The notes: generated by a model from the sequence alone, not told the origin. Counted from the stretch's first letter, positions 25,874 through 36,047 are shown. The stretch: 64,000 nucleotides of DNA from an uncultured Dysgonomonas sp. (GCF_934668725.1 NZ_CAKUOF010000001.1:124001-188000), one strand, 5' to 3'. Numbers and translations are program-made.

Positions 25874-25927
25874 TAGACACTTAAGGAAAAACTAGTCATT
25901 GTTGAATTAAATATATTAAGTTTTATC

Positions 25928-26893
25928 ATGGAAAAACCATATGCAATTGGTATTGATATCGGTGGTACTAACACTGTCTTTGGAGTTGTAGACAAAAGAG
26001 GTCATATTATAGCTCAAGGCTCAATTAAGACAGCCGTTCATAAAGAAATCAACGAATATGTTAATAATTTAGCTATTGCTTTACAAGAAGTGATGGATCA
26101 AGTTGGTGGTCCTGCCAATATTAAAGGTGTAGGTGTTGGAGCGCCAAATGGTAACTTCTTTACCGGTTGTATCGAATTTGCCCCAAATTTACCATGGAAA
26201 GGAATGATTCCATTGGCACAAATGCTGACAGATCGTATAAAAGTACCTGTTGCTTTGACAAACGACGCTAATGCTGCAGCTATCGGAGAAATGACTTACG
26301 GTGCTGCACGTGGAATGAAAGATTTCATTGTTATTACACTTGGTACTGGAGTTGGTAGTGGTATTGTTGTTAACGGACAATTGGTTTATGGTCACGATGG
26401 TTTTGCCGGAGAACTTGGTCATACAACTATTCGCCGTACAAACGGACGTATGTGTGGTTGTGGTAGAAAAGGTTGTCTTGAGACTTATACATCTGCAACA
26501 GGTGTAGCTCGTACTGCCAAAGAATTCTTATCAACACGTCAAGATCCGAGTTTGTTACGTAATATAGCAATCGACGAAATAACTTCTAAAGATGTTGCGG
26601 AAGCTGCGCAGCAAGGAGATTCCTTAGCAAAAGAAATATTTGAATATACAGGACAGCTTTTAGGGGAGGCATTTGCTGATTTTATAGCATTTTCTAGTCC
26701 GGAGGCTATTATTTTATTTGGAGGTCTTACGAAGGCTGGTAGCTTGATTTTTGACCCTGTAAAAAAACATATGGAAGATAATTTATTGCCGATCTTCAAG
26801 AATAAAGTAAAACTGCTAATGTCAGAACTAAAAGAAAGTGATGCAGCAGTATTGGGTGCAAGTGCACTAGGTTGGGAAGTAAAAGAACTTTAA
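25928..26893 (+). CDS. ROK-family sugar kinase (probable glucokinase)
   Basis: A 321-residue ASKHA-fold kinase. It has the phosphate-binding AIGIDIGGTNTVFGVVD, the catalytic region ALTNDANAAAIGE, GTGVGSGIVVNG, and the ROK zinc motif GELGHTTI followed by CGCGRKGCLETY. It probably phosphorylates glucose at C6 in the cytoplasm; other hexoses are possible. Its length fits glucokinases of the phylum. A terminator follows. Confidence 0.88.
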   Translation: MEKPYAIGIDIGGTNTVFGVVDKRGHIIAQGSIKTAVHKEINEYVNNLAIALQEVMDQVGGPANIKGVGVGAPNGNFFTGCIEFAPNLPWKGMIPLAQMLTDRIKVPVALTNDANAAAIGEMTYGAARGMKDFIVITLGTGVGSGIVVNGQLVYGHDGFAGELGHTTIRRTNGRMCGCGRKGCLETYTSATGVARTAKEFLSTRQDPSLLRNIAIDEITSKDVAEAAQQGDSLAKEIFEYTGQLLGEAFADFIAFSSPEAIILFGGLTKAGSLIFDPVKKHMEDNLLPIFKNKVKLLMSELKESDAAVLGASALGWEVKEL

Positions 26894-26920
26894 TAGTTAC
26901 TTTCCAATTTCATATATTAG

Positions 26921-26950
26921 GCTCTTATAGCAACATTTTGCTATAAGAGC
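26921..26950 (+). terminator. Terminator after the ROK kinase gene
   Basis: A perfect 12-bp stem (26921-26932 with 26939-26950, 6-nt loop), followed by a weak T-rich stretch. Confidence 0.75.
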
Positions 26951-27023
26951 ATTCTATTTATGAACGATTGTGAAAATTCTAAAATCTTTTATTGCTTAAC
27001 CGAAGTATATGAGATAGATTTTA

Positions 27024-27031
27024 TACCTTTG
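27024..27031 (+). promoter_or_regulatory. -7 element of purH
   Basis: TACCTTTG, exact match. Its last base is the first base of the in-frame GTG at 27031, so that GTG is upstream of the transcript start and cannot be the start codon. Confidence 0.6.
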
Positions 27032-27060
27032 TGAACCAAAAAAGTTACATCATTAGTTCT

Positions 27061-28584
27061 ATGTCTTCTACTAAAAAAATTAAAACAGCATTAGTCTCTG
27101 TCTATCATAAAGATGGATTAGATGAAATACTAAAAAAGTTAAACTCTTTAGGAGTTTCATTTATTTCGACGGGAGGTACTCGTGAATTTATAGAATCACT
27201 CGGATTCCCTTGTCAAGCAGTTGAAAATATCACAGGTTATCCATCTATATTAGGAGGGCGTGTTAAAACACTTCATCCCAAGATTTTTGGGGGAATATTA
27301 AGTAGAAGAGAACTACCGGAGGATACTAAGCAAACTAAAGCTTATGATATTACAGAAATAGATCTTGTTATTGTTGATTTATATCCTTTTCAAGAAACAG
27401 TTGCTTCAGGTGCTGTAGAAAAAGATATTATTGAGAAAATAGACATAGGTGGTATATCGTTAATCAGAGCTGCAGCTAAAAATTTTAAAGATGTTGTTAT
27501 TGTGCCTTCTAAAGGTCAATATAGTGCTCTTTCCTCTTTATTAGATAACAAACAAGGATCATCGGATATTGATGATCGTAAGTGGTTTGCTAAAGAAGCA
27601 TTTGGCGTGTCTTCTGAATACGACTCTGCGATTTTCAATTATATGGATAAGGATGAATGTACAGCGTTTCGTAAAACGGAGAATAAAGTAAAACATCTTC
27701 GTTATGGAGAAAATCCTCACCAAAAAGGTTCTTTCTATGGAGACTTTGAAAATTTGTTCGAACAATTACATGGTCGTGAAATATCGTATAACAATCTTTT
27801 AGATATAGATGCAGCAGTATCACTTATTAGTGAATTTGATGAAACTACTGTTGCTATATTAAAGCACAATAATGCTTGTGGTATAGCTTCTAAAAGTTCG
27901 GTGTTAGAAGCTTGGAATACTGCATTGGCAGCTGATCCGGTATCTGCTTTTGGAGGAATCATAGTTTCCAATTCTAAAATTGATAAAGAAGCGGCAGAAG
28001 CCATTAATTCTATATTCTTTGAAATTATAATAGCACCCGCTTATGATGCAGATGCTTTCGAAATATTAACTCAAAAGAAAAATCGTATAATACTTATACA
28101 AAAGGGAGAAATACAAGAAACAACTCAGTTCCGTTCTCTTTTAAATGGGGTATTAGTTCAAGATAGAGATCTTAGTATACAGAATAAAGAAGATTTGACT
28201 TTGGTTACTCGCCGTCAATTAGAAGGCACTGAACTGGAAGATTTATTATTTGCAAACAAACTTGTGAAGCATACTAAATCGAATGCGATTATTTTGGTAA
28301 AAGACAAACAATTATTGGCGAGTGGAACAGGTCAAACGTCAAGAGTTGATGCACTGAAACAGGCTATAGAGAAATCTCATACATTCGGATTTAGTTTGCA
28401 GGGAGCTGTTATGGCATCTGATGCATTCTTTCCTTTTCCTGATTGTGTAGAGATTGCCGGTAATAGTGGGATAACTGCTGTTATACAGCCTGGAGGTTCG
28501 GTGAAAGATGATCTGTCAATTGAGTATTGTAATGAACATAATATTTCAATGGTTATGACAGGTATCCGTCATTTTAAACATTAA
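27061..28584 (+). CDS. purH: Bifunctional AICAR transformylase / IMP cyclohydrolase
   Basis: A 507-residue enzyme for the last two steps of IMP synthesis. The N-terminal cyclohydrolase (MGS-like) domain has ALVSVYHKDGLDEILKKL, STGGTREFIESLGF and GGRVKTLHPKIFGGIL. The transformylase half has LRYGENPHQKGSFYGD, KHNNACGIA and AFGGIIVSN, with SDAFFPFPDCVEIA near the end. The frame extends to a GTG at 27031, but a promoter -7 element overlaps that codon, so ATG at 27061 is chosen. The AICAR substrate also comes from HisH/HisF, encoded 5 kb upstream. Confidence 0.95.
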   Translation: MSSTKKIKTALVSVYHKDGLDEILKKLNSLGVSFISTGGTREFIESLGFPCQAVENITGYPSILGGRVKTLHPKIFGGILSRRELPEDTKQTKAYDITEIDLVIVDLYPFQETVASGAVEKDIIEKIDIGGISLIRAAAKNFKDVVIVPSKGQYSALSSLLDNKQGSSDIDDRKWFAKEAFGVSSEYDSAIFNYMDKDECTAFRKTENKVKHLRYGENPHQKGSFYGDFENLFEQLHGREISYNNLLDIDAAVSLISEFDETTVAILKHNNACGIASKSSVLEAWNTALAADPVSAFGGIIVSNSKIDKEAAEAINSIFFEIIIAPAYDADAFEILTQKKNRIILIQKGEIQETTQFRSLLNGVLVQDRDLSIQNKEDLTLVTRRQLEGTELEDLLFANKLVKHTKSNAIILVKDKQLLASGTGQTSRVDALKQAIEKSHTFGFSLQGAVMASDAFFPFPDCVEIAGNSGITAVIQPGGSVKDDLSIEYCNEHNISMVMTGIRHFKH

Positions 28585-28585
28585 G

Positions 28586-28604
28586 TTAAGGAATGAGTCC
28601 TTAA
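28586..28604. terminator. Small hairpin after purH
   Basis: TTAAGGA and TCCTTAA flank a 5-nt loop directly after the stop. There is no T-run, so it may be a weak or factor-dependent terminator, or only an RNA-stabilising hairpin. Confidence 0.35.
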
Positions 28605-28654
28605 TTTGCTATTACTTAATTATTAAATGTATTAGTTTAAAGAAAAATAACAAG

Positions 28655-29680
28655 ATGGGATTATTCTCTTTTACTCAAGAAATAGCGATGGATCTTGGTA
28701 CAGCCAACACCATCATCATTAAAGACGGAAAAATCGTTGTAGACGAACCGTCTGTAGTTGCTCTCGAACGAAAAACTGATAAAGTGATAGCCGTTGGAGA
28801 CAAAGCACGTCAAATGCACGGTAAGACTCACGAAAATATTCGTACAATTCGCCCATTGAGAGATGGTGTAATTGCTGATTTTACTGCTGCAGAGCATATG
28901 ATTAGAGGTATGATTAAAATGATTAATAACAAAAATCGTTTGTTCTCTCCATCATTGCGAATTGTTGTTTGTATTCCATCAGGAAGTACAGAGGTTGAAA
29001 TTCGTGCGATTCGTGACTCTGCGGAACATGCCGGAGGACGTGATGTATATATGATTTACGAACCAATGGCGGCAGCTTTAGGTATTGGATTAGATGTTGA
29101 AGCCCCTGAAGGAAACATGATTGTTGACATAGGCGGTGGAACAACTGAAATTGCTGTTATATCTCTAGGAGGTATTGTCTCTAATAAATCAATTAAGATT
29201 GCAGGAGATGATTTAACTGAAGATATTCAGGAATATATGAGCCGTCAACATAACATAAAAGTTGGTGAACGTACAGCAGAAGGAATTAAGATTGCAGTAG
29301 GATCAGCTTTAACCGAACTACCAGAGAATGAAGAGCCGGAAGATTTTATTGTACACGGTCCCAATAGAATGACTTCATTGCCTATGGATATTCCAATTTC
29401 ATATCAGGAAATGGCTCATTGTCTAGATAAATCTATCTCGAAAATGGACTCAGCTATTTTGAGTGCTTTAGAGCAAACTCCCCCAGAGCTATATGCTGAT
29501 ATCGTGAAAAATGGTATTTATGTTACGGGTGGTGGCGCTTTATTAAGAGGATTAAGTAAGCGTTTCTCCGATAAAATAGGTATTCCATTCCATGTGGCAG
29601 AAGATCCTCTTCATGCTGTAGCAAAAGGTACAGGGATAGCTTTAAATAATATTGAGAAATTTAATTTCTTAATGAGATAA
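28655..29680 (+). CDS. mreB: Rod shape-determining protein MreB
   Basis: A 341-residue bacterial actin. It starts MGLFSFTQEIAMDLGTANTIIIKDGKIVVDEPSVVAL, with phosphate loop 1, and contains IVDIGGGTTEIAVISLGGIV and YVTGGGALLRGL. MreB filaments at the inner membrane guide cell-wall synthesis. It is the first gene of mreB-mreC-mreD-mrdA-rodA, the complete elongasome operon. Confidence 0.97.
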   Translation: MGLFSFTQEIAMDLGTANTIIIKDGKIVVDEPSVVALERKTDKVIAVGDKARQMHGKTHENIRTIRPLRDGVIADFTAAEHMIRGMIKMINNKNRLFSPSLRIVVCIPSGSTEVEIRAIRDSAEHAGGRDVYMIYEPMAAALGIGLDVEAPEGNMIVDIGGGTTEIAVISLGGIVSNKSIKIAGDDLTEDIQEYMSRQHNIKVGERTAEGIKIAVGSALTELPENEEPEDFIVHGPNRMTSLPMDIPISYQEMAHCLDKSISKMDSAILSALEQTPPELYADIVKNGIYVTGGGALLRGLSKRFSDKIGIPFHVAEDPLHAVAKGTGIALNNIEKFNFLMR

Positions 29681-29764
29681 GTTTTAGAAGCTCTTAATAT
29701 CTCGGACTTTCTGTTTCGATTTTAATTTTCGTTACACAGAAGGTGTATATTCTGATACGTATAC

Positions 29765-30622
29765 ATGCGCAACTTAATCGCTTTTTTAATAAAAAACAGT
29801 TCGTGGTTTGTATTTATACTACTCGAAATTCTGTGTTTTTATTTTATATTTCAATATAACTCCTATCAAAGGAGCGTATACTTAAACTCTTCGAACGAAA
29901 TTGTTGGAAGAGTTTATGCTATTTCGGGTGAAGTAACCTCTTATTTTGGTTTAAAAGAAACAAATCAGGATTTGCTCCTAAAGAATGCTGATTTACAAAA
30001 TAAGCTATTAGCTCTGGAAGATTATATACACGACAGAAATAACGATAGTCTCAAGACACAGGCTATAGCAACAGATTCAATTCCTACTAAAAATTTTGAG
30101 TTCATTATTTCACGGGTTATCAATAACAGTATATCTCAACTCGAAAATTATATAACTATTAATAAGGGAAGTAAAGAAGGTATACATACAGAAATGGGAG
30201 TAATATCTCAACAAGGTATAGTTGGTATTGTTAGAGCAGTTTCTCCAAACTATTCAGTAGTACAACCTGTGATAAATCCTAAAACCAGTCTTAGTTGTAA
30301 AGTAAAAGGGTCTAATACTCCAGGTTCTCTTGCTTGGGATGGGGTTGATTATAGGTATATCAGTTTAGAAGGTTTTCCTCGTTTTGAGAAGTTTGAAGTT
30401 GGAGATACTATTATAACAAGTGGCTATTCGGGTATATTCCCGGAAGGAATTATTATTGGTATTGTTGAAGATTCAAAAAGCCAAAATGATGATAATTTTT
30501 TAACTTTAAAAGTAAGATTATCAACCGATTTTAGTTCATTAAAAGATGTCCTGATAATAAAAAATAACGATCTGGAAGAACTTACTCAATTAGAAAAAGA
30601 AATTACAACGAATGGCAGGTAA
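29765..30622 (+). CDS. mreC: Rod shape-determining protein MreC
   Basis: A 285-residue periplasmic scaffold. It has one N-terminal membrane helix (WFVFILLEILCFYFIF), a coiled coil at about residues 65-95, and two beta domains with NYITINKGSKEGIHTEMGVISQQGIVGIV and VGDTIITSGYSGIFPEGIIIG, which are typical of MreC. It links MreB to PBP2. It overlaps mreD by 11 nt. Confidence 0.94.
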   Translation: MRNLIAFLIKNSSWFVFILLEILCFYFIFQYNSYQRSVYLNSSNEIVGRVYAISGEVTSYFGLKETNQDLLLKNADLQNKLLALEDYIHDRNNDSLKTQAIATDSIPTKNFEFIISRVINNSISQLENYITINKGSKEGIHTEMGVISQQGIVGIVRAVSPNYSVVQPVINPKTSLSCKVKGSNTPGSLAWDGVDYRYISLEGFPRFEKFEVGDTIITSGYSGIFPEGIIIGIVEDSKSQNDDNFLTLKVRLSTDFSSLKDVLIIKNNDLEELTQLEKEITTNGR

Positions 30623-31121
30623 TTGGTTCAAGCAATCTTTTGTATTTATCATACTTGTTCTGCTTCAAGTACTGGTGTTTAATCATATCTCATTTCTGGG
30701 ATATGCAACACCATTTTTATACATATACTTCATCATAAAAATGCCTATAGGTATTAATCGTAATCTTGTATTGGTACTAGCATTTCTTTTAGGCTTTACA
30801 ATTGATATATTCTGTAACACGCCTGGCCAAAATGCTGCAGCAACAGTTTTTGCGGCATTTATGCGTCGTCCGGTGCAAGGTCTGTTTTTTGCAAGAGAAG
30901 ATTTTGAACACTTCATTCCCAGCATTCCGAATTTGGGTATGGCATTTATGAAATATACTATTGTTATTGTCTTTGTTCATAACCTCGCATTAATTTCTAT
31001 CAGCTCATTCTCATATCTCAATTTTACAACAATACTATTGAGAGTCTTGAGTTCTACTCTTCTTACATCCATCTTAATTTATGCCATTGAAGGATTTTCA
31101 ATAAAGAAAAAGAGAGCATGA
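30612..31121 (+). CDS. mreD: Rod shape-determining protein MreD
   Basis: A 169-residue inner-membrane protein with about five hydrophobic helices, short and poorly conserved as usual for MreD. IDIFCNTPGQNAAATVFAAFMRR is the recognisable part in Bacteroidetes. Position between mreC (11-nt overlap) and mrdA (4-nt overlap, ATGA) settles the call. Confidence 0.9.
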   Translation: MAGNWFKQSFVFIILVLLQVLVFNHISFLGYATPFLYIYFIIKMPIGINRNLVLVLAFLLGFTIDIFCNTPGQNAAATVFAAFMRRPVQGLFFAREDFEHFIPSIPNLGMAFMKYTIVIVFVHNLALISISSFSYLNFTTILLRVLSSTLLTSILIYAIEGFSIKKKRA

Positions 31122-33055
31122 GTAAAGATAATAACTTGCATTCGGAAAAGAGATACTATACCATTTTAGCAATAACAGCAATAATTGTTATTGTTCTCAT
31201 CTGCCAATTGTTTAATTTGCAAATTATTCAGCATGAATATAAATATTCTGCTGATAGTAATGCATTCTTCAAAAAAACATTATACCCTGCAAGGGGTACA
31301 ATTTCTGATAGACAAGATCGTCTCCTTGTTTATAATCAGCCAACTTATGACATAGTATATATTCCACGTGAAGTAGAACCATTTGACACACTCGATTTTT
31401 GTAATATTTTAGGTGTAACAAAAGATCAATTAGAAAAAAGAATTAGTGATGTTAAAGATCGAAGACTTAACCCTGGTTATTCTTCGTATACTATGCAAAC
31501 ATTAATGACTCAGCTTACGGTTCGTGAATATGGCTTATTTCAAGAAAAGTTATATAAATTTCCAGGCTTCTATATTCAAAATAGGGCTTTGCGCCAATAT
31601 AATTTCGCGAATGCAGCCCATGTACTTGGCTATGTTGCGGAAGTGAATAAAGCGGCATTAGCAGATGATCCTTATTACGTGAGAGGAGACTATGCTGGAA
31701 AATCGGGTATTGAGAGTTCATATGAAAATATATTAAGAGGTCAAAAAGGAGTAGAGATACTCTTGCGTGATGCTCATGGCAGGATAAAAGGTAAATATGA
31801 GAATGGAAAACATGATGTAAATCCGATCTCTGGTAAGAATCTAAAGCTGGCAATAGACATAGAACTACAAGCATATGGTGAATATCTTATGCAAAATAAA
31901 ATCGGGAGCATAGTGATGATTGAACCTTCGACAGGTGAGATATTGTGTTTAGTTACTTCTCCCACTTATGATCCTTCAATCCTACTGGGTCGTGAGTTTG
32001 GTAATAATTATAAGACACTGGAACAAAATCCTTCAAAACCTCTTTACAACAGAGCAACACAAGGTATGTATCCTCCGGGATCTACTTTTAAAACAACACA
32101 AGGGCTTATCTTCTTAGAAGAAGGAATTATAACAGATGAAACAGCATATTCTTGTGCAGGTGGATATCCTCCTGGAGGTGGAAGACCTAAGTGTCATGCA
32201 CATGGATCTCCCCTTTCACTAGTTCCTGCAATAGCAACCTCTTGTAACTCTTATTTTTGTTACGGGTTAAATGCTATGCTTAGTAATAGAAAAAAATACG
32301 CTAATATAGGGCAGGCTTTTGATATCTGGAAAGACTATTTAGTATCTATGGGATTTGGTTATAAACTAGGTATAGATTTACCTTCTGAGAAAAGAGGCTT
32401 CATTCCCAACAGTCAGTTTTATACCAAAGCTTTTAGAACGGAAAAATGGTATGCACAAAATGTTATTTCGATTGCCATAGGTCAAGGCGAAATTCTAGCA
32501 ACTCCTTTGCAAGTTGCTAATTTAGGAGCAACAATAGCAAATAGAGGTTTTTTCTATACTCCTCACGTTGTAAGACAAATTCAAGATATGCCTTTGGATA
32601 AATCATACACAGACCGACGATATACAGGAGTTAAAGAAGCATATTACAATACAATAGCTCAAGGAATGGCAAATGCCGTTACCGGAGGTACTTGCAGGGG
32701 AGTAAACCTTCTACCGGAAATTGCTGTAGCAGGGAAAACAGGTACAGCCGAAAATCCACACGGAAGGGATCACTCCTGGTTTATGGGATTTGCACCGGTT
32801 GATAAACCTCAGGTCGCGATTTCTGTATTAGTAGAAAATGCTGGCTATGGGGCTAGGTTTGCCGTTCCGATAGCACGTTTGATGATTCAAAAGTATTTGA
32901 AAGGAGAGATTCCGGCTAATGAAAAATATTTAGAAGATAATATGGCAAACTCGATAATACTCCCTAATGTTTTAAATACTTGGGAGCAAAGAAAATCTGA
33001 TATAGCTAGTCAACAAAGTACCACTGTTGATACTGAATCTATTGTTGAAGAATAA
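31118..33055 (+). CDS. mrdA: Penicillin-binding protein 2 (elongation transpeptidase)
   Basis: A 645-residue class B PBP that crosslinks peptidoglycan during elongation. It has one N-terminal membrane anchor (ILAITAIIVIVLICQLF), a dimerisation domain with ARGTISDRQDRLL, and a transpeptidase domain. The SxxK motif is in PPGSTFKTTQG, SxN is probably in ATSCNSYF, and KTGT is in VAGKTGTAENPHGRDHSWFMGF. It forms a pair with RodA, encoded 24 nt downstream. Confidence 0.95.
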   Translation: MSKDNNLHSEKRYYTILAITAIIVIVLICQLFNLQIIQHEYKYSADSNAFFKKTLYPARGTISDRQDRLLVYNQPTYDIVYIPREVEPFDTLDFCNILGVTKDQLEKRISDVKDRRLNPGYSSYTMQTLMTQLTVREYGLFQEKLYKFPGFYIQNRALRQYNFANAAHVLGYVAEVNKAALADDPYYVRGDYAGKSGIESSYENILRGQKGVEILLRDAHGRIKGKYENGKHDVNPISGKNLKLAIDIELQAYGEYLMQNKIGSIVMIEPSTGEILCLVTSPTYDPSILLGREFGNNYKTLEQNPSKPLYNRATQGMYPPGSTFKTTQGLIFLEEGIITDETAYSCAGGYPPGGGRPKCHAHGSPLSLVPAIATSCNSYFCYGLNAMLSNRKKYANIGQAFDIWKDYLVSMGFGYKLGIDLPSEKRGFIPNSQFYTKAFRTEKWYAQNVISIAIGQGEILATPLQVANLGATIANRGFFYTPHVVRQIQDMPLDKSYTDRRYTGVKEAYYNTIAQGMANAVTGGTCRGVNLLPEIAVAGKTGTAENPHGRDHSWFMGFAPVDKPQVAISVLVENAGYGARFAVPIARLMIQKYLKGEIPANEKYLEDNMANSIILPNVLNTWEQRKSDIASQQSTTVDTESIVEE

Positions 33056-33079
33056 AATCCAGAATATATTTAGATATAT

Positions 33080-34537
33080 ATGCTTAATAAAGAAGATGAT
33101 CATATTACAGGAAGTGTAGACTGGATTATTCTAGTCTTATACTTTCTTTTAATAATTGGAGGATGGCTTAGCATTTATGGAGCAAGCTACGATTACGACC
33201 ATGTAACCAGTTTGTTTGATCTTTCGGGTCGTGCAGGTATGCAGCTCGTTTGGATGGGGATATCGATCACTGTTGGATTTATTTTACTTAAATTGGACAG
33301 CAACCTATATGATATATTAGCCTATTTCATATATGCCTTTTTTATAGCTCTTCTGATTGTCACAATACTTATTGCACCGGACATAAAGGGTTCACGATCA
33401 TGGCTTGTAATTACTGATTCTATACGTTTACAGCCTGCCGAGTTTACCAAATTTGCAGTAGCATTGGCTATTGCCCGCTTTATGAATAGTTATAATTTTA
33501 AACTGCTGACAGCAAAGAATCTACTCATATTATCAACTATGATAGTATTACCGATGATTCTAATTATGCTACAAAAAGAGACAGGTTCAGCTCTTGTATT
33601 TACAGCTTTCATATTAGTTTTATACAGGGAAGGATTACCCGGAATGGTATTGTTCTCGGGAGTTTGTGCTGTCGTTTTATTTATTTTAGGTTTGAAATAC
33701 TCTGATGTAGATTTAGGTTTTCTCACTATGGGAGAATGTATTTCTATCCTCTTTATTATTATAGTAACTGCTATTCTTACGGTTAATTTCCGTAAAGATT
33801 ATCGAACTGCTGCTTATATCCTTTTAGGTACTGCTGTCTATGGAGGTATCTGCTATATAATTTCTCTTTTCGATGTCTATATAAACTGGGGGATTATCTC
33901 GATAACTGCAATATGTGCTATTGTTATATACCTGCTGATTACTGCTGCAAGGGAATGGTCAAAAACATATTTGTTTTTGGCAATTTTTGCTATTAGCTGC
34001 ATTGGATATGTAAGTTCCGTTAATTATGTATTTACAGATGTTTTACAATCACATCAGCAGATACGTATCAAAGTTTCTTTAGGCATGGAGGATGACTTAA
34101 TGGGAGCCGGATATAATGTCAATCAATCTAAAATAGCCATAGGGTCAGGCGGGGCATTAGGTAAAGGGTTCTTAAACGGAACACAAACAAAACTGAAATA
34201 CGTACCTGAGCAAGATACAGACTTTATATTTTGTACAGTCGGAGAAGAACAAGGTTTCCTTGGATCTGTACTAGTATTATTAGGTCTGGGATCTCTTATT
34301 ATGCGGATATTTTTTCTTGCGGAAAGGCAGAAGAATACTTTCGGACGTGTATATGGTTATGGAGTAGGGTGCATCTTTCTGTTTCACCTATCGATAAATG
34401 TTGGTATGGTAATAGGGTTGCTTCCCGTTATAGGAATTCCCCTTCCGTTTTTCAGTTATGGAGGATCTTCAATATTGGCATTCACCATATTACTGTTCAT
34501 TTTCTTGCGATTAGATATGGCTCGAAAAAGACGGTAA
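33080..34537 (+). CDS. rodA: RodA, SEDS peptidoglycan glycosyltransferase
   Basis: A 485-residue multi-pass membrane enzyme that polymerises glycan strands in the elongasome. SEDS motifs are IKGSRSWLVITDSIRLQPAEFTKFAVALA, LQKETGSALVF, and the C-terminal FIFCTVGEEQGFLGS and LPFFSYGGSSILA. It is about 100 residues longer than E. coli RodA because of extra hydrophobic segments in the middle (about residues 210-320), a form found in Bacteroidetes. A terminator shared with gltD follows. Confidence 0.94.
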   Translation: MLNKEDDHITGSVDWIILVLYFLLIIGGWLSIYGASYDYDHVTSLFDLSGRAGMQLVWMGISITVGFILLKLDSNLYDILAYFIYAFFIALLIVTILIAPDIKGSRSWLVITDSIRLQPAEFTKFAVALAIARFMNSYNFKLLTAKNLLILSTMIVLPMILIMLQKETGSALVFTAFILVLYREGLPGMVLFSGVCAVVLFILGLKYSDVDLGFLTMGECISILFIIIVTAILTVNFRKDYRTAAYILLGTAVYGGICYIISLFDVYINWGIISITAICAIVIYLLITAAREWSKTYLFLAIFAISCIGYVSSVNYVFTDVLQSHQQIRIKVSLGMEDDLMGAGYNVNQSKIAIGSGGALGKGFLNGTQTKLKYVPEQDTDFIFCTVGEEQGFLGSVLVLLGLGSLIMRIFFLAERQKNTFGRVYGYGVGCIFLFHLSINVGMVIGLLPVIGIPLPFFSYGGSSILAFTILLFIFLRLDMARKRR

Positions 34538-34569
34538 GATCTCTTAATCTCTTTATTGTTTTGAAATAA

Positions 34570-34604
34570 AAAGGTTACTTCTTACGAGGTAACCTTTCTC
34601 TTTT
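34570..34604. terminator. Terminator between rodA and gltD
   Basis: AAAGGTTAC and GTAACCTTT (34570-34578 with 34589-34597) form a 9-bp stem with a 10-nt loop, then CTCTTTT. It lies between converging genes and can serve both. Confidence 0.75.
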
Positions 34605-34619
34605 ATAGTTAAAGCGCAA

Positions 34620-36047
34620 TTACTTAGCTTTCAAAAAATCATTAATATGTTTAGCAGTTCTACGCCCTGAAGCAATGCTTGTAACAACCAAAGATTGTCC
34701 ACTAACGCAGTCACCCGCAGCAAAGACTTTCGAAACACTGGTTAAGCGGTTTCCATTGGTAGCTACATTTTTACGAACATCGTCTACTTTTACTCCAAGC
34801 TCAGCTAAAAGCCCATCTTGAATAGGATGTATAAAGCCTAATGCAAGGAAAACATAATCTATTTTCAGAATCTCCGGTTCTCCAACTTCTTTCATTACCA
34901 TTTTTCCGGAGTCGTCTTTCTCCCAAGCTATTTCTACAAGCTCTACGCCTGTTAATACTCCATTCTCGCCAATGAAACGCTTAGTGTTCATTGACCAGCG
35001 ACGTTCACAACCTTCAAGATGTGAAGAACTGGTTTTCAATACTCCCGGAAATGGTATAGGCCAACTGTTTTCCAGTTCGTCCAATGTAGGAGGTTTAGGC
35101 ATGATCTCAATCTGCAAGATATTAGCTGCTTTTTGACGATTGGCAGTACCGATACAATCCGATCCTGTATCACCTCCACCAATTACCAATACGTTCTTAC
35201 CCTTTGTATTTATGATTTTATCCGCAGGAACATCTTCTTTGGCAACCAGTTTGTTTTCCATTGTCAGATATTCCATTGCATAATACACACCTTTAAGTTC
35301 CCGACCTTCAACAGGCAAATCACGTGGTACTTGTGAACCTATGGCAATACAAACAGCATCGTTGTTTTTTACCAAATCTTTTCCTTTGATATCTAACCCT
35401 ACTTCAGCATTGGTTACAAACTTAACACCTTCAGCCTCCATCAAATCGAGACGGCGGTCGATGATATTCTTGTTCAATTTAAAATCAGGAATACCAAATC
35501 GAAGTAAACCACCGATACGACTGTTCTTTTCGTAAACAGTAACTTCATGTCCCATTCTATTCAACTGATTAGCAACAGCCAATCCTGATGGACCTGAGCC
35601 TATTACAGCCACCTTCTTGCCTGTTCTTACTTTGGGAATAAATGGTTTAATATATCCTTCCTGAAAAGCATGCTCTAATGCCGATGCCTCGTTTTCACGA
35701 ATAGTAACCGGAGCTTTATGTAATGACAATACACACGTTTTTTCGCAGGGAGCAGGGCAAATACGGCCTGTAAACTCAGGGAAATCATTTGTTTGCATCA
35801 ACACTTCTGCTGCTAAACGCCAATTTCCTTTGTAAATATAATCTTGCCACTCAGGCATTTTATTACCGAGAGGACATCCCCATTGACAGAAAGGGATACC
35901 GCAATCCATACAACGGGACGCTTGTTGCTGTCTGTCTTCGGTATTTAATGTTTGCTCAACCTCTCCGAAGTCGAGGATACGTTCTTGACGAGGACGGTAT
36001 CCTGCTTCTTTTCTTTTTACTGTTAAAAATGCTTTTGGATTTCCCAT
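34620..36047 (-). CDS. gltD: Glutamate synthase (NADPH) small subunit
   Basis: A 475-residue flavoprotein that passes electrons from NADPH to GltB. The N-terminal iron-sulfur region has CMDCGIPFCQWGCPLGN and CPAPCEKTCVLS. A first dinucleotide fold VAVIGSGPSGLAVANQLNRMGHEVTVYEK binds FAD, and a second, NVLVIGGGDTGSDCIG, binds NADPH. AAGDCVSGQSLVVTSIASGRRTA closes the FAD domain. It lies downstream of gltB on the same strand, with an unusually long 331-nt gap. Confidence 0.95.
   Translation of the reverse strand: MGNPKAFLTVKRKEAGYRPRQERILDFGEVEQTLNTEDRQQQASRCMDCGIPFCQWGCPLGNKMPEWQDYIYKGNWRLAAEVLMQTNDFPEFTGRICPAPCEKTCVLSLHKAPVTIRENEASALEHAFQEGYIKPFIPKVRTGKKVAVIGSGPSGLAVANQLNRMGHEVTVYEKNSRIGGLLRFGIPDFKLNKNIIDRRLDLMEAEGVKFVTNAEVGLDIKGKDLVKNNDAVCIAIGSQVPRDLPVEGRELKGVYYAMEYLTMENKLVAKEDVPADKIINTKGKNVLVIGGGDTGSDCIGTANRQKAANILQIEIMPKPPTLDELENSWPIPFPGVLKTSSSHLEGCERRWSMNTKRFIGENGVLTGVELVEIAWEKDDSGKMVMKEVGEPEILKIDYVFLALGFIHPIQDGLLAELGVKVDDVRKNVATNGNRLTSVSKVFAAGDCVSGQSLVVTSIASGRRTAKHINDFLKAK

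Noticed and set aside
27031..27060. GTG-started N-terminal extension of purH
   Set aside because: The codon overlaps the promoter -7 element, so it is not in the transcript.
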